Source: Blautia luti (GTDB lineage Bacteria > Bacillota > Clostridia > Lachnospirales > Lachnospiraceae). Taken from it: a stretch of 64,000 nucleotides of DNA. Shown piece after piece: positions 1 through 10,951 of this stretch (position 1 is the stretch's first letter; every line of letters begins with the position of its first letter). The notes under the pieces are model-generated. The model saw nothing but the letters and a program-made list of their open reading frames with translations, was not told where the DNA came from and did no database searches. The stretch is taken from NCBI RefSeq assembly GCF_013304735.1, contig NZ_JAAITI010000001.1:62001-126000 (forward strand), read 5' to 3'. Made by a program: the position numbers and the translations under genes.

Positions 1-14
1 CGGAGGAAAAGCAG

Positions 15-590
15 ATGAACAGAGAATTTCTGGATGCGATCGAGGCAAACCCGATCATAGCGGCGGTGAAAGACGAGCAGGGACTCTCCAACTGCCTGAG
101 CAGAGAAGAACTTACGGTGATTTTTATTCTGTATGGCGATATTCGTTCTATCGGGGAAATCGTGGAACGGATTCATCAGGCAGGAAAGATTGCTATGGTA
201 CATATTGATCTTGTGACAGGCCTGAGTTCAAAAGAGGTTTCTGTCGATTATATTTGCAAAGATATTCATGCAGATGGAATTATTTCCACAAAAGCATCAA
301 TGATCAGCAGGGCAAAAAAGCTCGGGATGTATACTGTCCTGCGCTTTTTTCTCATTGATTCCATGGCGATTAAAAATATTGAAAATCTGGGAAATCAGCA
401 TGAGCAGCTGCCGGATGTGGTGGAAGTGCTGCCTGGTCTGATGCCGAAGATTCTCAAGAAAATATGTAAAACAAGCAGAGTACCAGTGATTGCAGGGGGA
501 CTGATCTCTGATAAAGAGGACGTAATGGGAGCGCTGGGGGCGGGGGCTGCGGCGGTTTCCACTACGAATCAGGAGGTATGGGAGCTTTAA
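15..590 (+). CDS. glpP: Glycerol-3-phosphate responsive antiterminator GlpP
   Basis: This 191-residue protein matches the GlpP family, RNA-binding antiterminators that bind glycerol-3-phosphate and let transcription read through a leader terminator ahead of glp genes. The family has a TIM-barrel-like fold. Visible landmarks are the N-terminal segment PIIAAVKDE, the strand VHIDLVTGLS near residues 61-70 and the phosphate-loop-like PVIAGGLI near residue 157. An AGGA-rich ribosome site at bases 1-10 supports the ATG at 15. Glycerol kinase follows 51 bases later with no terminator between, so the two are probably co-transcribed. Any GlpP-controlled leader must lie upstream of this window. Confidence 0.9.
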   Translation: MNREFLDAIEANPIIAAVKDEQGLSNCLSREELTVIFILYGDIRSIGEIVERIHQAGKIAMVHIDLVTGLSSKEVSVDYICKDIHADGIISTKASMISRAKKLGMYTVLRFFLIDSMAIKNIENLGNQHEQLPDVVEVLPGLMPKILKKICKTSRVPVIAGGLISDKEDVMGALGAGAAAVSTTNQEVWEL

Positions 591-2141
<1,551 letters not shown>

Positions 2142-2155
2142 AAGATAAAAAAGAA

Positions 2156-2204
2156 AAGTCATGCAGCGGGACGAAAATGAAAATGTCCTGTGCATGGCTT
2201 TTTT
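2156..2204 (+). terminator. Rho-independent terminator after glpK
   Basis: An imperfect stem pairs AAGTCATGCA...GGGAC with GTCC...TGCATGGCTT around a 12-base A-rich loop and runs into six Ts. It ends the glpP-glpK unit and lies between two convergent genes. Confidence 0.75.
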
Positions 2205-2270
2205 GCGCTTCCGGAACTGCCATGGGCAGACCGGCGTAGTATTTCGGTTGCGGAACTGATCCGTCCGAAC

Positions 2271-2681
2271 TTACAGAGTGGTCAGATCGATCTTGTAATC
2301 GTCGGAACCTTCTCCGTCAGCAGTGTAGTAAGCTGCTCTTTCTTCTGCATTTACATAGATGTGGAGCTCTTTGCCCTTAAGGCCTTTCGCCTCTGCATCT
2401 TTCTTAACAGCTGCTTCAAGGTCTGCAACTGTGATGGATGTCTCAAAAATTTCAAGTGTGATGCCGCTGATCTTATGATTTTTTACAGTGTTTTTAACTT
2501 CTTCTACTACTTCTGGTGCCTTGGCTGCTACAGTCTCTGTTGCTTTTTTTACTGCTTTTACAGTTTTCTCAGCTGCAGGTGTTTTCTCGATTTTTTCTAC
2601 AGTTGATTTCACAGTAGCCTTGGCTTTTGTGGTTGCGCTCTTCAGGTTACTTGTTGCTTTACTAGTTCTTTTTTTCTCCAT
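2271..2681 (-). CDS. DUF6465-like small basic/alanine-rich protein
   Basis: Protein of 136 residues. The N-terminal 75 residues are a low-complexity Lys/Ala/Thr/Val-rich segment resembling histone-H1-type or disordered tails. The C-terminal 60 residues form a compact domain with the pattern ELHIYVNAEERAAYYT near the end. From memory this C-terminal pattern matches the DUF6465 family of Lachnospiraceae, whose function is unknown. The ATG at 2681 is preceded by GGAAGGGAG. A longer frame back to 2774 has no ribosome site. DNA or RNA binding is possible from the basic tail, but the sequence does not prove it. Confidence 0.7.
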   Translation of the reverse strand: MEKKRTSKATSNLKSATTKAKATVKSTVEKIEKTPAAEKTVKAVKKATETVAAKAPEVVEEVKNTVKNHKISGITLEIFETSITVADLEAAVKKDAEAKGLKGKELHIYVNAEERAAYYTADGEGSDDYKIDLTTL

Positions 2682-2882
2682 AATGGAACACTCCCTTCCA
2701 CATATTTCGCTGGCAGAACGGCTCTGCCGGAATATGTACCCGTCTACAGTATCATGAATTTGCCGGAAAGTCAAATTTTTACCGGAGTATGTTGCATTTC
2801 CGGCGGTTGTCGTATAAACTGAGATACAGAGAAAAAGTCCCCGGGTGATTGCGGGAATACGATTCAGACAGGAGTACAGATA

Positions 2883-3878
2883 TTGAAAAATATTCAGGAA
2901 GACATCAAATCAGGAAAATTTAAGCAGGCATATCTGCTCTACGGAGAAGAAGCGTATCTGAAACAGCAGTATAAGAGAAATCTGGTGAAAGCGTTGAATC
3001 CGGATGATGATACGATGAATTTTGCCAGATATGAGGGAAAAGGAATCGATGTGAGAGAACTTCTGAGCCTTTTTGATACGATGCCCTTTTTTGCGGAGCG
3101 CAGGGTGGTTCTTCTGGAGGATACCGGATTTTTTAAGAATAAATGTGAGGAACTGGCAGATTATATGAAAAATCTTCCGGATTATCTGTATCTGGTATTC
3201 TGTGAATCCGAGGTAGATAAACGAAGCCGTATGTATAAGGCAGTGAAAGCCTGTGGAAGTATCGGAGAATTTAAACAGCAGGATGAAAAAACGCTGATGC
3301 GGTGGGCGGCAGGAATTCTCGGGAAAAACGGGCGTAAGATTACCCAGCGGGATGTGGAGCTGCTTCTGTCCATGACGGGGACAGATATGGGAAATTTAAG
3401 GATGGAGCTGGAAAAACTGATTTCCTATACAGAAGGCAGAGAGGTTGTGACTGGAGAAGATATCCGTGCTGTCTGTACCACACAGACAACCAACAAAATT
3501 TTTGATATGGTCCGCGCCGTGACAGAGAAAAATCAGAAACGTGCACTGGATCTGTATTACGATCTTCTGACGCTGCGGGAGCCACCGATGAGAATTCTGT
3601 TTCTCCTTGCAAAGCAGTTCCGGCAGATCTGTCTTACGAAGAAATTATCAGAGGAGGGACTTTCCCAGACAGAGATTGCATCCAAACTTGGCGTGCCATC
3701 CTTTGTTGTGCGAAATCTGGAATCCTGCGCCAGGGCTTACACAGTAGAAGAACTTGAAAATGCGGTGCGAGACTTTGTGGATGCGGAAGAAGCTGTGAAG
3801 ACAGGTACGTTAGGGGATGTGCTCAGCGTGGAACTTCTGATTGTGAAATACAGTTCGGCGCGGAAGAGGAGCGCATAG
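2883..3878 (+). CDS. holA: DNA polymerase III delta subunit
   Basis: This 331-residue protein matches HolA, the clamp-loader delta subunit that opens the beta sliding clamp during replication. It has the expected order: an N-terminal domain with YLLYGEEAYL near residue 17, a central AAA+-like domain lacking catalytic motifs, and a helical C-terminal collar domain. Translation starts at TTG, with AGGAG at 2870-2874 giving good spacing. The gene is divergent from the DUF6465-like gene and convergent with the YgjP-type peptidase gene. Confidence 0.92.
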   Translation: MKNIQEDIKSGKFKQAYLLYGEEAYLKQQYKRNLVKALNPDDDTMNFARYEGKGIDVRELLSLFDTMPFFAERRVVLLEDTGFFKNKCEELADYMKNLPDYLYLVFCESEVDKRSRMYKAVKACGSIGEFKQQDEKTLMRWAAGILGKNGRKITQRDVELLLSMTGTDMGNLRMELEKLISYTEGREVVTGEDIRAVCTTQTTNKIFDMVRAVTEKNQKRALDLYYDLLTLREPPMRILFLLAKQFRQICLTKKLSEEGLSQTEIASKLGVPSFVVRNLESCARAYTVEELENAVRDFVDAEEAVKTGTLGDVLSVELLIVKYSSARKRSA

Positions 3879-3916
3879 GAAAGAATCGTGAAATATCTGC
3901 CTAAAAGCCTGGAAAT

Positions 3917-4483
3917 TCAGGGATTCTGCCACAGAGTCTTTCCGTTATCCCGGAGCCATTTTTCGTAAATTTTATATTCCGGCATCACAGACGCCACCAC
4001 TGCGTAGAAGGCAGGAGAATGGTTCATTTCCTTCCGGTGGGCAAGTTCGTGGACAACAACATAATCGAGAACCTTTTCCGGTGCGAAAATCAGCCGCCAG
4101 TTGAAGTTTAAGTTTCCCTCACTGGTGCAGCTTCCCCAGCGTGTTTTCTGTTCCCGGATAGTGATACGGCCGTAAGTTACGCTCATTTTTTTGGCGTAGG
4201 CTGCGGTTTTTCTTTTGAATATTTTTCGGGCAGATTCCATATAATAACTGCGGCGGAAATCGGAGAGCGGGCGGTTTTCTCCAGGAGACGGAACCGGTTC
4301 GGATGCAGCGTGGGAGAGGTGCTTCAGAATCCAGCTTTCTTTTTGCGTGAGGAAATTTTCGATGGTGGTATCTGACATTGTGCGTGGAGCACGGACAGTC
4401 ACCTGGCCGGAAGCGCTGACCTGGATTGCCAGTGTTTTCCGGTTACTGCGAATGAGACGATAAGGGAATGGATGAGTGCCCAT
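3917..4483 (-). CDS. YgjP-type (DUF45/SprT-like) zinc metallopeptidase
   Basis: This 188-residue protein carries the YgjP/DUF45 signature: RWGSC at 115-119, the zinc-binding HELAH at 145-149 and a downstream MNHSPAFY segment whose H155 is the likely third ligand. A predicted cytosolic protease or peptidase; physiological substrates of this family are poorly known. The ATG at 4483 has an AAAGGAG ribosome site. The gene lies downstream of rpsT on the same strand but behind its terminator. Confidence 0.88.
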   Translation of the reverse strand: MGTHPFPYRLIRSNRKTLAIQVSASGQVTVRAPRTMSDTTIENFLTQKESWILKHLSHAASEPVPSPGENRPLSDFRRSYYMESARKIFKRKTAAYAKKMSVTYGRITIREQKTRWGSCTSEGNLNFNWRLIFAPEKVLDYVVVHELAHRKEMNHSPAFYAVVASVMPEYKIYEKWLRDNGKTLWQNP

Positions 4484-4520
4484 AGAAAACTCCTTTCTTG
4501 TAAAAGTGAGAGCAGAATAT

Positions 4521-4557
4521 AAAAAAAGACAGTCGCTGACGGTTCGACTGTCTTTCC
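4521..4557 (-). terminator. Rho-independent terminator after rpsT
   Basis: Read on the minus strand, AAAGACAGTCG pairs with CGACTGTCTTT around a 9-base loop and runs into a T tract (the A run at 4521-4527). It sits 40 bases beyond the rpsT stop. Confidence 0.88.
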
Positions 4558-4597
4558 TTTTACTTATAAGCTTATAACTAAAATATTCCGTGGTCTA

Positions 4598-4861
4598 TTA
4601 CGCAATGCTGTTGACAGCTTTGGAAAGACGGGAAATTTTTCTGGCGCAGTTATTTTTGTGGTAAACGCCCTTGGATGTAGCTTTGCTGATTGTGGAGATT
4701 GCGTCCTTAAGAGCAACCTCTGCAGCTGCCTTATCCTTATTCTCAACTGCTGTCTCAACTTTCTTGATGGAAGTCTTAACTGCAGAACGGATTGCTTTGT
4801 TTCTTGCAGCCTTAGTGCTGTTAACTAAGATTCTCTTCTTTGCGGATTTAATGTTAGCCAA
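4598..4861 (-). CDS. rpsT: 30S ribosomal protein S20
   Basis: Small basic protein of 87 residues with the classic S20 start ANIKSAKKR and a helical Lys/Ala-rich body including GVYHKNNCARKISRL. It binds 16S rRNA in the small subunit. The TTG at 4861 is chosen because GGAGGT lies seven bases upstream and the product then starts and measures like other S20 proteins. An in-frame GTG at 4870 overlaps that ribosome site and is rejected. The gene stands alone with its own promoter and terminator. Confidence 0.95.
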   Translation of the reverse strand: MANIKSAKKRILVNSTKAARNKAIRSAVKTSIKKVETAVENKDKAAAEVALKDAISTISKATSKGVYHKNNCARKISRLSKAVNSIA

Positions 4862-4947
4862 TTCGTACACCTCCGATTCCTAAAAAATATAATATAAATT
4901 ACATTCACAGGAACAGACACGGGCGCTCCTATGAAACATGCTTATAT

Positions 4948-4976
4948 ATATTATTATACATGGAGTGTAATGTCAA
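4948..4976 (-). promoter_or_regulatory. SigA-type promoter of rpsT
   Basis: On the minus strand, TTGACA (4971-4976) is followed after 17 bases by TAATAT (4948-4953). The remaining 184 bases up to the gpr start are A-rich. I see no clear terminator, RNA gene or consensus SigG promoter for gpr there. Confidence 0.6.
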
Positions 4977-5160
4977 GATGTTTTTCGGAAAAATTCCAAA
5001 AAAATATGCAAAAACTACCAGATGCTGTGGATGAAAGGGGAAATGGTACATATTTATGGGAAAATGGGGAATAATGAAAGGGAAAACATCGGAAAAGCTG
5101 TTTTCATGTGGATGACAGAGGAAAATGGCTGGCAATTTTACAGAAAAAGAGGATGAGAGT

Positions 5161-6090
5161 ATGGCTGGAAGGAGCAGAATCAGAACTGACCTGGCGCTGG
5201 AGGCAACGGAACGCTTTCAGGAGGAAAATGTAGAAGTACATGGAGTGGAGATCAGGGAAAAATACGATGAGGAAAAAGACGTGCGGACTACCGTAGTACG
5301 GATCACAACAGAAAACGGGGCCAGGACCATGGGAAAACCGCAGGGAACCTACATTACCATTGAGGCGCCGGACCTTTCCGTTCCGGATGAAGATTATCAC
5401 AGGGAAATCTCGGAAGAAGTGGCGCATCATTTAAGGGAGCTGATTGATCTTGGACGGCAGCAGTCGATCCTGGTGGTAGGACTTGGAAATCAGGAGATCA
5501 CTGCGGATTCCCTTGGCCCCCGTGCGGTTTCCGGTCTTCATATGACAAGGCATGTAATCCGGGAATACGGGCTGAAGGCAAACACACATATGAAAATGCA
5601 TCAGATCAGTGGGATTGCGCCTGGGGTAATGGCTCAGACCGGAATGGAAACCCTGGAAATTATTCAGGGTATTGTTTCTGAGACAAAGCCGGATGTGGTA
5701 ATTGCCATTGATGCGCTGGCAGCCAGGAATACAGCAAGGTTGAACCGTACCATTCAGATTACAGATACCGGGATCAATCCGGGGTCCGGTGTGGGAAACC
5801 ACAGGGAAGGGCTCAATGAAGAGAATCTTTCCGTGCGGGTGATCGGAATCGGTGTGCCTACAGTGGTAGATGCCGCAACCATTGTCCATGATTCCATGGC
5901 AAGCCTGCTGGATGCACTGGAGGAAGAAGAGCAGAAAGAGTTTCTGGAAGAAATGATTTCACCCAAACTTTATACCATGTTTGTAACACCGAAAGATGTG
6001 GATGAAACTGTGCGGTATTTAAGCTTTACGATTTCCGAGGGGCTTAATCTGGCATTTTCCGATAGTCTAATCGAAGAGGACAGGTCATAA
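5161..6090 (+). CDS. gpr: Germination protease GPR (spore protease)
   Basis: GPR degrades small acid-soluble spore proteins during germination and is itself made as a zymogen that self-cleaves. The product has 309 residues from this start, with the family start RTDLALEA, the central VGLGNQEITADSLGP segment and a C-terminal NPGSGVGNHREGL region. The ATG at 5161 has AGAGG with eight-base spacing. An in-frame ATG at 5125 is possible but its purine stretch is too close. spoIIP follows 23 bases later, as in other endospore formers, so a forespore-specific sigma factor is likely. I could not place that promoter. Confidence 0.93.
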   Translation: MAGRSRIRTDLALEATERFQEENVEVHGVEIREKYDEEKDVRTTVVRITTENGARTMGKPQGTYITIEAPDLSVPDEDYHREISEEVAHHLRELIDLGRQQSILVVGLGNQEITADSLGPRAVSGLHMTRHVIREYGLKANTHMKMHQISGIAPGVMAQTGMETLEIIQGIVSETKPDVVIAIDALAARNTARLNRTIQITDTGINPGSGVGNHREGLNEENLSVRVIGIGVPTVVDAATIVHDSMASLLDALEEEEQKEFLEEMISPKLYTMFVTPKDVDETVRYLSFTISEGLNLAFSDSLIEEDRS

Positions 6091-6113
6091 AATACCATAA
6101 GAGGTGATCGTGG

Positions 6114-7409
6114 GTGACGAATATCCAGAGGGCATTCTGCGTGTTTTTGAGTCTGATCTTTCTGTGCGTTGTGGCTGCGCTTACGGGAGATTTTTTTAAG
6201 CATGGTGAGATATACAGACAGCTGCCGCTGTATTGCTTTCTGGAAAAGAAAGCTCTGCAGGAAGAGACTGGAAGGGACCGGGAAACGGAGATGCTTTTGA
6301 AGGAAAAAAATGAGGAGCATCTGGGCGAGGAAGTGGAAGCGGAGAACCGGAAAGAGCAGGAGGCACTATTGATGGCTGAGGTGGAAGAGGCAGAGAAGAA
6401 AGAAGAAAAGCAAAAAAAGGAAGTGCAGAAGTCAGAGGAGAAATCTGCTGACAGTACAGAAAATAAGAAGGATACCGGTGTGGAAAATAAAGAACCGGAA
6501 ATTACGAAACCGGAAATTACCCAGATGGAGATCACTCCGGCGGGCTCTGATGCGGCAGAAAAGAAAGCTTCCGTCGAAAAAACGGTGAAAGAACAGGAAA
6601 CAGTGGCAGTTCCGCATCCGCAGATTGACTTATCTCCTGCAAAACTGGCAGATTTTGATTATGTGATGAATCAGTTTTTTATTCTGGATTCCAATACGGA
6701 GACCAATGCACAGCAGATCAGCGGAACACGATTTCTGGGGGAAGATCTGTCCATAAAACAGGACAGTAAAGTACCGCAGATTTTGATTTACCATACCCAT
6801 TCCCAGGAAACATTTGTGGATTCCAGGGAAGGAAAGGAGGAGGATACCATTGTGGGAGTGGGAAATTACCTTACGGACCTTCTGGAGGAAAAATATGGTT
6901 ATCAGGTAATTCATGTGACGGATGCTTTTGATATGATGGGTGGAACCCTGGATCGGAGCAAAGCTTATGATTATGCGAGGATATCCATAGAAAAAGTTCT
7001 GGAAGAAAATCCCACCGTCGAAGTTGTGATTGACCTTCACAGGGACGGAGTGCCGGATGACCGCCGTCTGGTAACAGAGGTCAACGGGAAATCTACCGCC
7101 CAGTTGCTTTTTTATAATGGATTAAGCTATACCGTTAATCAGGGGGCAGTAAGCTATCTGCCCAATCCTTACATAGAAGAAAATCTGGCATTTTCCTTCC
7201 AGCTGGAATACCAGGCAGCACAATATTATCCGGATCTTTACCGGGGAATTTATCTAGCAGGTCTTCGCTATAATCTGCATCTTAAACCCCGTGCGTTGCT
7301 TCTGGAAGCCGGAGCACAGACCAATACCGTGGAGGAAGTCCGAAATGCAATGGAACCTTTTGCAGATATCTTAAACAGAGTCCTGAAAGGCAGTGACAAA
7401 GAAGACTAA
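6114..7409 (+). CDS. spoIIP: Stage II sporulation protein P (spore engulfment autolysin)
   Basis: SpoIIP is a peptidoglycan amidase/endopeptidase that works with SpoIID during engulfment. The 431-residue product has an N-terminal membrane anchor (residues about 6-24), then a long Glu/Lys-rich linker (about 50-160), then the catalytic domain starting with LIYHTHSQETF (zinc-binding HTHSQE near 227). Later landmarks are DLHRDGVPD and the C-terminal LLLEAGAQTNT. The GTG start has GAGGTG seven bases upstream. The linker looks disordered and longer than usual. The gene sits directly behind gpr. Confidence 0.93.
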   Translation: MTNIQRAFCVFLSLIFLCVVAALTGDFFKHGEIYRQLPLYCFLEKKALQEETGRDRETEMLLKEKNEEHLGEEVEAENRKEQEALLMAEVEEAEKKEEKQKKEVQKSEEKSADSTENKKDTGVENKEPEITKPEITQMEITPAGSDAAEKKASVEKTVKEQETVAVPHPQIDLSPAKLADFDYVMNQFFILDSNTETNAQQISGTRFLGEDLSIKQDSKVPQILIYHTHSQETFVDSREGKEEDTIVGVGNYLTDLLEEKYGYQVIHVTDAFDMMGGTLDRSKAYDYARISIEKVLEENPTVEVVIDLHRDGVPDDRRLVTEVNGKSTAQLLFYNGLSYTVNQGAVSYLPNPYIEENLAFSFQLEYQAAQYYPDLYRGIYLAGLRYNLHLKPRALLLEAGAQTNTVEEVRNAMEPFADILNRVLKGSDKED

Positions 7410-7422
7410 AATATGATATGAT
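7393..7422 (+). promoter_or_regulatory. Possible promoter of lepA
   Basis: GTGACA (7393-7398) and TATGAT (7417-7422) are separated by 18 bases, overlapping the end of spoIIP and 70 bases ahead of lepA. A separate promoter makes sense because lepA is a vegetative gene behind a sporulation gene. Confidence 0.42.
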
Positions 7423-7491
7423 AAAGAGCAGTATGGATAAATATGCGTTCCCAACGCTTTATACGAGAGAAATTTAAGGAGGACTTCCTGA

Positions 7492-9300
7492 ATGATAGAC
7501 CAGAGTAAAATTCGAAATTTTTGTATCATTGCACATATTGACCACGGTAAATCAACACTTGCTGACCGTATTATTGAGATGACGGGACTTCTCACAGAAA
7601 GAGAAATGCAGGCCCAGGTTCTGGATAACATGGAACTTGAGAGAGAGAGGGGAATTACTATTAAATCCCAGGCCGTTCGTATTGTATACAAAGCCAAGGA
7701 TGGAAATGAGTATATTTTTAACCTGATTGATACCCCCGGACATGTAGACTTTAACTATGAGGTTTCTCGAAGCCTTGCGGCCTGTGACGGAGCCATTCTT
7801 GTTGTGGATGCTGCCCAGGGAATTGAGGCGCAGACGCTTGCCAATGTATACATGGCACTGGATCATGACCTGGATGTGGTTCCGGTGATCAACAAGATCG
7901 ACCTTCCAAGTGCGGATCCGGAGCGTGTTATTAATGAAATTGAGGATGTAATCGGAATTGAAGCCCAGGATGCACCACAGATTTCCGCAAAAACAGGACT
8001 GAACGTAGACCAGGTTCTGGAGCAGATCGTCAATAAGGTTCCGGCTCCGGAAGGAGATGTGGACGCACCGCTGAAAGCCCTGATTTTTGACTCCGTTTAT
8101 GATCCTTATAAGGGCGTTATCGTATTTTGCAGAGTGAAAGACGGCCGTGTAAAAAAAGGCACGAAAATCCATATGATGGCGACCGGATTTACCACAGAAG
8201 TTGTAGAAGTGGGATATTTTGGTGCAGGTCAGTTTATTCCGTGTGATGAGCTGACCGCGGGTATGGTTGGATATATCACAGCCAGTATCAAGAATGTCCG
8301 TGATACCCGTGTGGGTGATACGGTAACGGATGCGGACAATCCCTGTGCGGAGGCACTTCCGGGATATAAGAAAGTTAATCCTATGGTTTACTGTGGACTT
8401 TATCCGGCAGATGGAGCCAAGTATGGCGATCTCCGTGATGCACTGGAGAAACTTCAGCTCAATGATGCTTCTCTTTATTATGAACCGGAGACATCGGTTG
8501 CCCTTGGATTTGGATTCCGCTGCGGATTCCTGGGACTTCTTCATCTGGAGATCATTCAGGAGCGTCTGGAGAGAGAATATAACCTGGATCTTGTAACCAC
8601 AGCACCAAGTGTTATCTATAAAGTTTACAAAACCAATGGCGAGATCATTGAGCTGACCAATCCGACCAATCTTCCGGATCCTTCTGAGATCGAGTACATG
8701 GAAGAGCCAATGGTGAAGGCTGAGATTATGGTAACCACCGAGTTCATCGGTGCGATTATGGATCTCTGTCAGGAGAGACGAGGCCAGTACGAAGGCATGG
8801 AATATATGGAAGAAACCCGTGCACTTCTGAAATACAGATTGCCCCTCAACGAGATCATCTACGATTTCTTTGATGCGCTGAAATCACGTTCCAGAGGTTA
8901 TGCATCTCTGGATTATGAGCTGGACGGATATGAGAGAAGTGAGCTTGTGAAGCTGGATATCCTTGTAAATAAGGAAGAAGTGGATGCACTTTCCTTTATT
9001 GTCCATGCGGACACTGCATATGAGCGCGGCAGAAAGATGTGCGAGAAGCTGAAAGATGAAATCCCGAGACAGCTCTTTGAGATCCCGATCCAGGCAGCCA
9101 TCGGAAGCAAGGTTATTGCCAGAGAGACCGTAAGAGCTATGCGTAAAGACGTTCTTGCCAAGTGTTACGGTGGTGATATTTCCCGTAAGAAGAAACTTCT
9201 GGAGAAACAGAAGGAAGGTAAGAAGCGTATGCGCCAGGTAGGTAATGTGGAGATTCCGCAGAAGGCCTTTATGAGTGTTCTGAAGCTGGATGATAAATAG
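7492..9300 (+). CDS. lepA: Elongation factor 4 (LepA GTPase)
   Basis: This 602-residue translational GTPase matches LepA/EF4, a ribosome-associated factor active in initiation and under stress. The G1 loop AHIDHGKST is at residues 14-22, RGITIKSQ follows near 49, DTPGHVDF near 77 and NKID near 133. The distinctive LepA C-terminal region has GYASLDYEL and ends [25 protein letters not shown] lies nine bases before the ATG. A small lipoprotein gene follows after 11 bases. Confidence 0.97.
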   Translation: MIDQSKIRNFCIIAHIDHGKSTLADRIIEMTGLLTEREMQAQVLDNMELERERGITIKSQAVRIVYKAKDGNEYIFNLIDTPGHVDFNYEVSRSLAACDGAILVVDAAQGIEAQTLANVYMALDHDLDVVPVINKIDLPSADPERVINEIEDVIGIEAQDAPQISAKTGLNVDQVLEQIVNKVPAPEGDVDAPLKALIFDSVYDPYKGVIVFCRVKDGRVKKGTKIHMMATGFTTEVVEVGYFGAGQFIPCDELTAGMVGYITASIKNVRDTRVGDTVTDADNPCAEALPGYKKVNPMVYCGLYPADGAKYGDLRDALEKLQLNDASLYYEPETSVALGFGFRCGFLGLLHLEIIQERLEREYNLDLVTTAPSVIYKVYKTNGEIIELTNPTNLPDPSEIEYMEEPMVKAEIMVTTEFIGAIMDLCQERRGQYEGMEYMEETRALLKYRLPLNEIIYDFFDALKSRSRGYASLDYELDGYERSELVKLDILVNKEEVDALSFIVHADTAYERGRKMCEKLKDEIPRQLFEIPIQAAIGSKVIARETVRAMRKDVLAKCYGGDISRKKKLLEKQKEGKKRMRQVGNVEIPQKAFMSVLKLDDK

Positions 9301-9311
9301 GAGATGACTTT

Positions 9312-9668
9312 TTGAAAAAAAATATAAAACGGCTGTTTCTGGCAGCAGGACTTCTGACGATGACAGGAGTTCTGCTTACCGGATGTGGCTCAAAGAAGAA
9401 AAATGCGGAAGATGAGAGCGTGATCAAAATCAGTACAGTGCCGGAGCCTACTGTTACGGTGGCGCCCCAGGAGATAGATCCGTCTGCGGTAACTACCAAT
9501 GGAAGTCTTAAGATGGTAAATGAATATCTTGCAGAGAATGGCGGGGAGGCGCTTGGCATAACTGATGTGACGCCAACACCGGCAGCTTCTGACGGAAGTG
9601 CAGACAGTACAGGTGATTCCGGTTCAGATACTTCCGATAATGGGGAAGGAGCAGCAGATGGAGAATAA
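9312..9668 (+). CDS. Small predicted lipoprotein
   Basis: This 118-residue product has a basic N-terminus (KKNIKR), a hydrophobic stretch and a lipobox LLTGC near residues 22-26, so it is probably lipidated and anchored outside the membrane. The remainder is Ser/Asp/Gly/Thr-rich and looks disordered, with one short ordered segment (GSLKMVNEYLAENGGEAL). I do not recognise a family. TTG start. The gene lies between lepA and hemW and overlaps hemW by 11 bases, so it is translated with hemW. Confidence 0.75.
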   Translation: MKKNIKRLFLAAGLLTMTGVLLTGCGSKKKNAEDESVIKISTVPEPTVTVAPQEIDPSAVTTNGSLKMVNEYLAENGGEALGITDVTPTPAASDGSADSTGDSGSDTSDNGEGAADGE

Positions 9669-10794
9669 GGCAAAAAAGCCCCTGGAACTCTATGTTCATA
9701 TTCCTTTCTGTGTGAAAAAATGCGATTACTGTGATTTCCTTTCGGGACCTGCAGGAAAAGAGCGGCAGGCGGAATATTTTCGTGCTCTTGAAAAAGAAGT
9801 GGCGGCTGTTTCGGATTTTCCGGATCGGGAGATTACCACAGTTTTTATCGGAGGAGGAACGCCCTCCGTACCGGAACCTGCGTTTATTGCAGGTTTAATG
9901 GATCAGATCAGAAATAAGTTTTTTATGGCCCCGGATGCTGAGATTACCATCGAAGCGAATCCGGGGACTTTATATAAGGAAAAACTTCAGGAGTATCTGG
10001 AGCACGGAATTAACCGGCTGAGCCTGGGTCTGCAGTCACCACAGAACCGGGAGTTGAAGATTCTGGGACGGATTCATACCTGGGAAGAATTTCTGGAAAG
10101 TTTTTTCATGGCAGAAGAAGCAGGATTTACGAACATCAATATAGATCTCATGAGTGCGATTCCGGAGCAGACATATGAAGCCTGGGAAAAAAATCTCCGC
10201 ACAGTGGCAGAACTTTCACCGGAGCATATTTCCGCATATAGCCTGATTGTGGAGGAGGGAACGCCTTTCTGGGAACGGGAGCTGAAACTTCCGGATGAGG
10301 ACACCGAATATCGCATGTATGAGGATACTGCCGCAATTCTGGGGGAATACGGATTTCATCAGTATGAAATTTCCAATTATGCAAAAAAAGGCCGGGAATG
10401 CAGGCACAATAAGGGATACTGGCAGAGAACCGATTATCTGGGATTTGGACTTGGCGCATCTTCACTTCTGAATCATGTGCGTTTTTCCAACACAGATAAT
10501 ATGGAAGAATATCTCAGAAACAGCGCATTTCCGGAAAAAATTCGCCGGAATGTGGAAGCCCTCACCAGGGAAGATGAGATGGCAGAATTTATGTTTCTGG
10601 GGCTTCGTATGACAGAAGGGGTATCACTGCGTGGATTCAAGGAATATTTCGGGGAAAATATGGAGAATATTTACGGCGAGGTTCTGAAAAAGCACCGGAA
10701 TCTTGGTCTGCTGGAACAAAAAGACGGCAGGATCTTTCTGACCAGACGGGGAATTCACGTGAGCAACGGGGTGATGGCAGATTTTCTCCTGTAG
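9658..10794 (+). CDS. hemW: Radical SAM heme chaperone HemW (formerly HemN-like)
   Basis: A 378-residue radical SAM protein. The CxxxCxxC cluster motif (C18, C22, C25) sits in HIPFCVKKCDYC and is followed by the SAM-contacting GGGTPS near residue 65. The C-terminus has the HemW domain. HemW proteins carry heme to acceptors and are not coproporphyrinogen oxidases, although often annotated as such. The ATG at 9658 has AAGGAG upstream and gives the expected N-terminus; the longer frame from 9598 is rejected. Confidence 0.92.
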   Translation: MENKAKKPLELYVHIPFCVKKCDYCDFLSGPAGKERQAEYFRALEKEVAAVSDFPDREITTVFIGGGTPSVPEPAFIAGLMDQIRNKFFMAPDAEITIEANPGTLYKEKLQEYLEHGINRLSLGLQSPQNRELKILGRIHTWEEFLESFFMAEEAGFTNINIDLMSAIPEQTYEAWEKNLRTVAELSPEHISAYSLIVEEGTPFWERELKLPDEDTEYRMYEDTAAILGEYGFHQYEISNYAKKGRECRHNKGYWQRTDYLGFGLGASSLLNHVRFSNTDNMEEYLRNSAFPEKIRRNVEALTREDEMAEFMFLGLRMTEGVSLRGFKEYFGENMENIYGEVLKKHRNLGLLEQKDGRIFLTRRGIHVSNGVMADFLL

Positions 10795-10817
10795 CGGATT
10801 TTGTCGATTTTTTCACC

Positions 10818-10846
10818 TTGACGAACGAATGTTCTGATTGTATACT
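10818..10846 (+). promoter_or_regulatory. uvrA promoter with embedded LexA (SOS) box
   Basis: A near-consensus SigA promoter: TTGACG (10818-10823), a 17-base spacer and TATACT (10841-10846). The spacer contains CGAACGAATGTTCT (10822-10835). This matches 13 of 14 positions of the Gram-positive LexA/DinR consensus CGAACRNRYGTTYC. LexA bound there would block RNA polymerase, so uvrA should be induced by DNA damage. Confidence 0.85.
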
Positions 10847-10951
10847 GTAAAAAACAAACAGAAATTTTACAGCAGAATGAGAGACAGATATTCTGCTATA
10901 GAAGAAAATACCGGAAGATTTTTATATGGCCGGGCAGAGTAGGAGGCTTTC

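Noticed and set aside
2190-2606. Plus-strand frame of 138 codons after the glpK terminator
   Set aside because: It is Cys/Phe-rich, lacks a ribosome site and lies opposite the DUF6465-like gene, whose composition and start are convincing.
4977-5160. Sporulation (SigG-type) promoter before gpr
   Set aside because: CATATTTA near 5050 faintly resembles a -10, but I could not find a matching -35 at proper spacing.
7552-8544. Long minus-strand open frame of 330 codons
   Set aside because: It is antisense to lepA and arises from its codon bias; no ribosome site or family resemblance.
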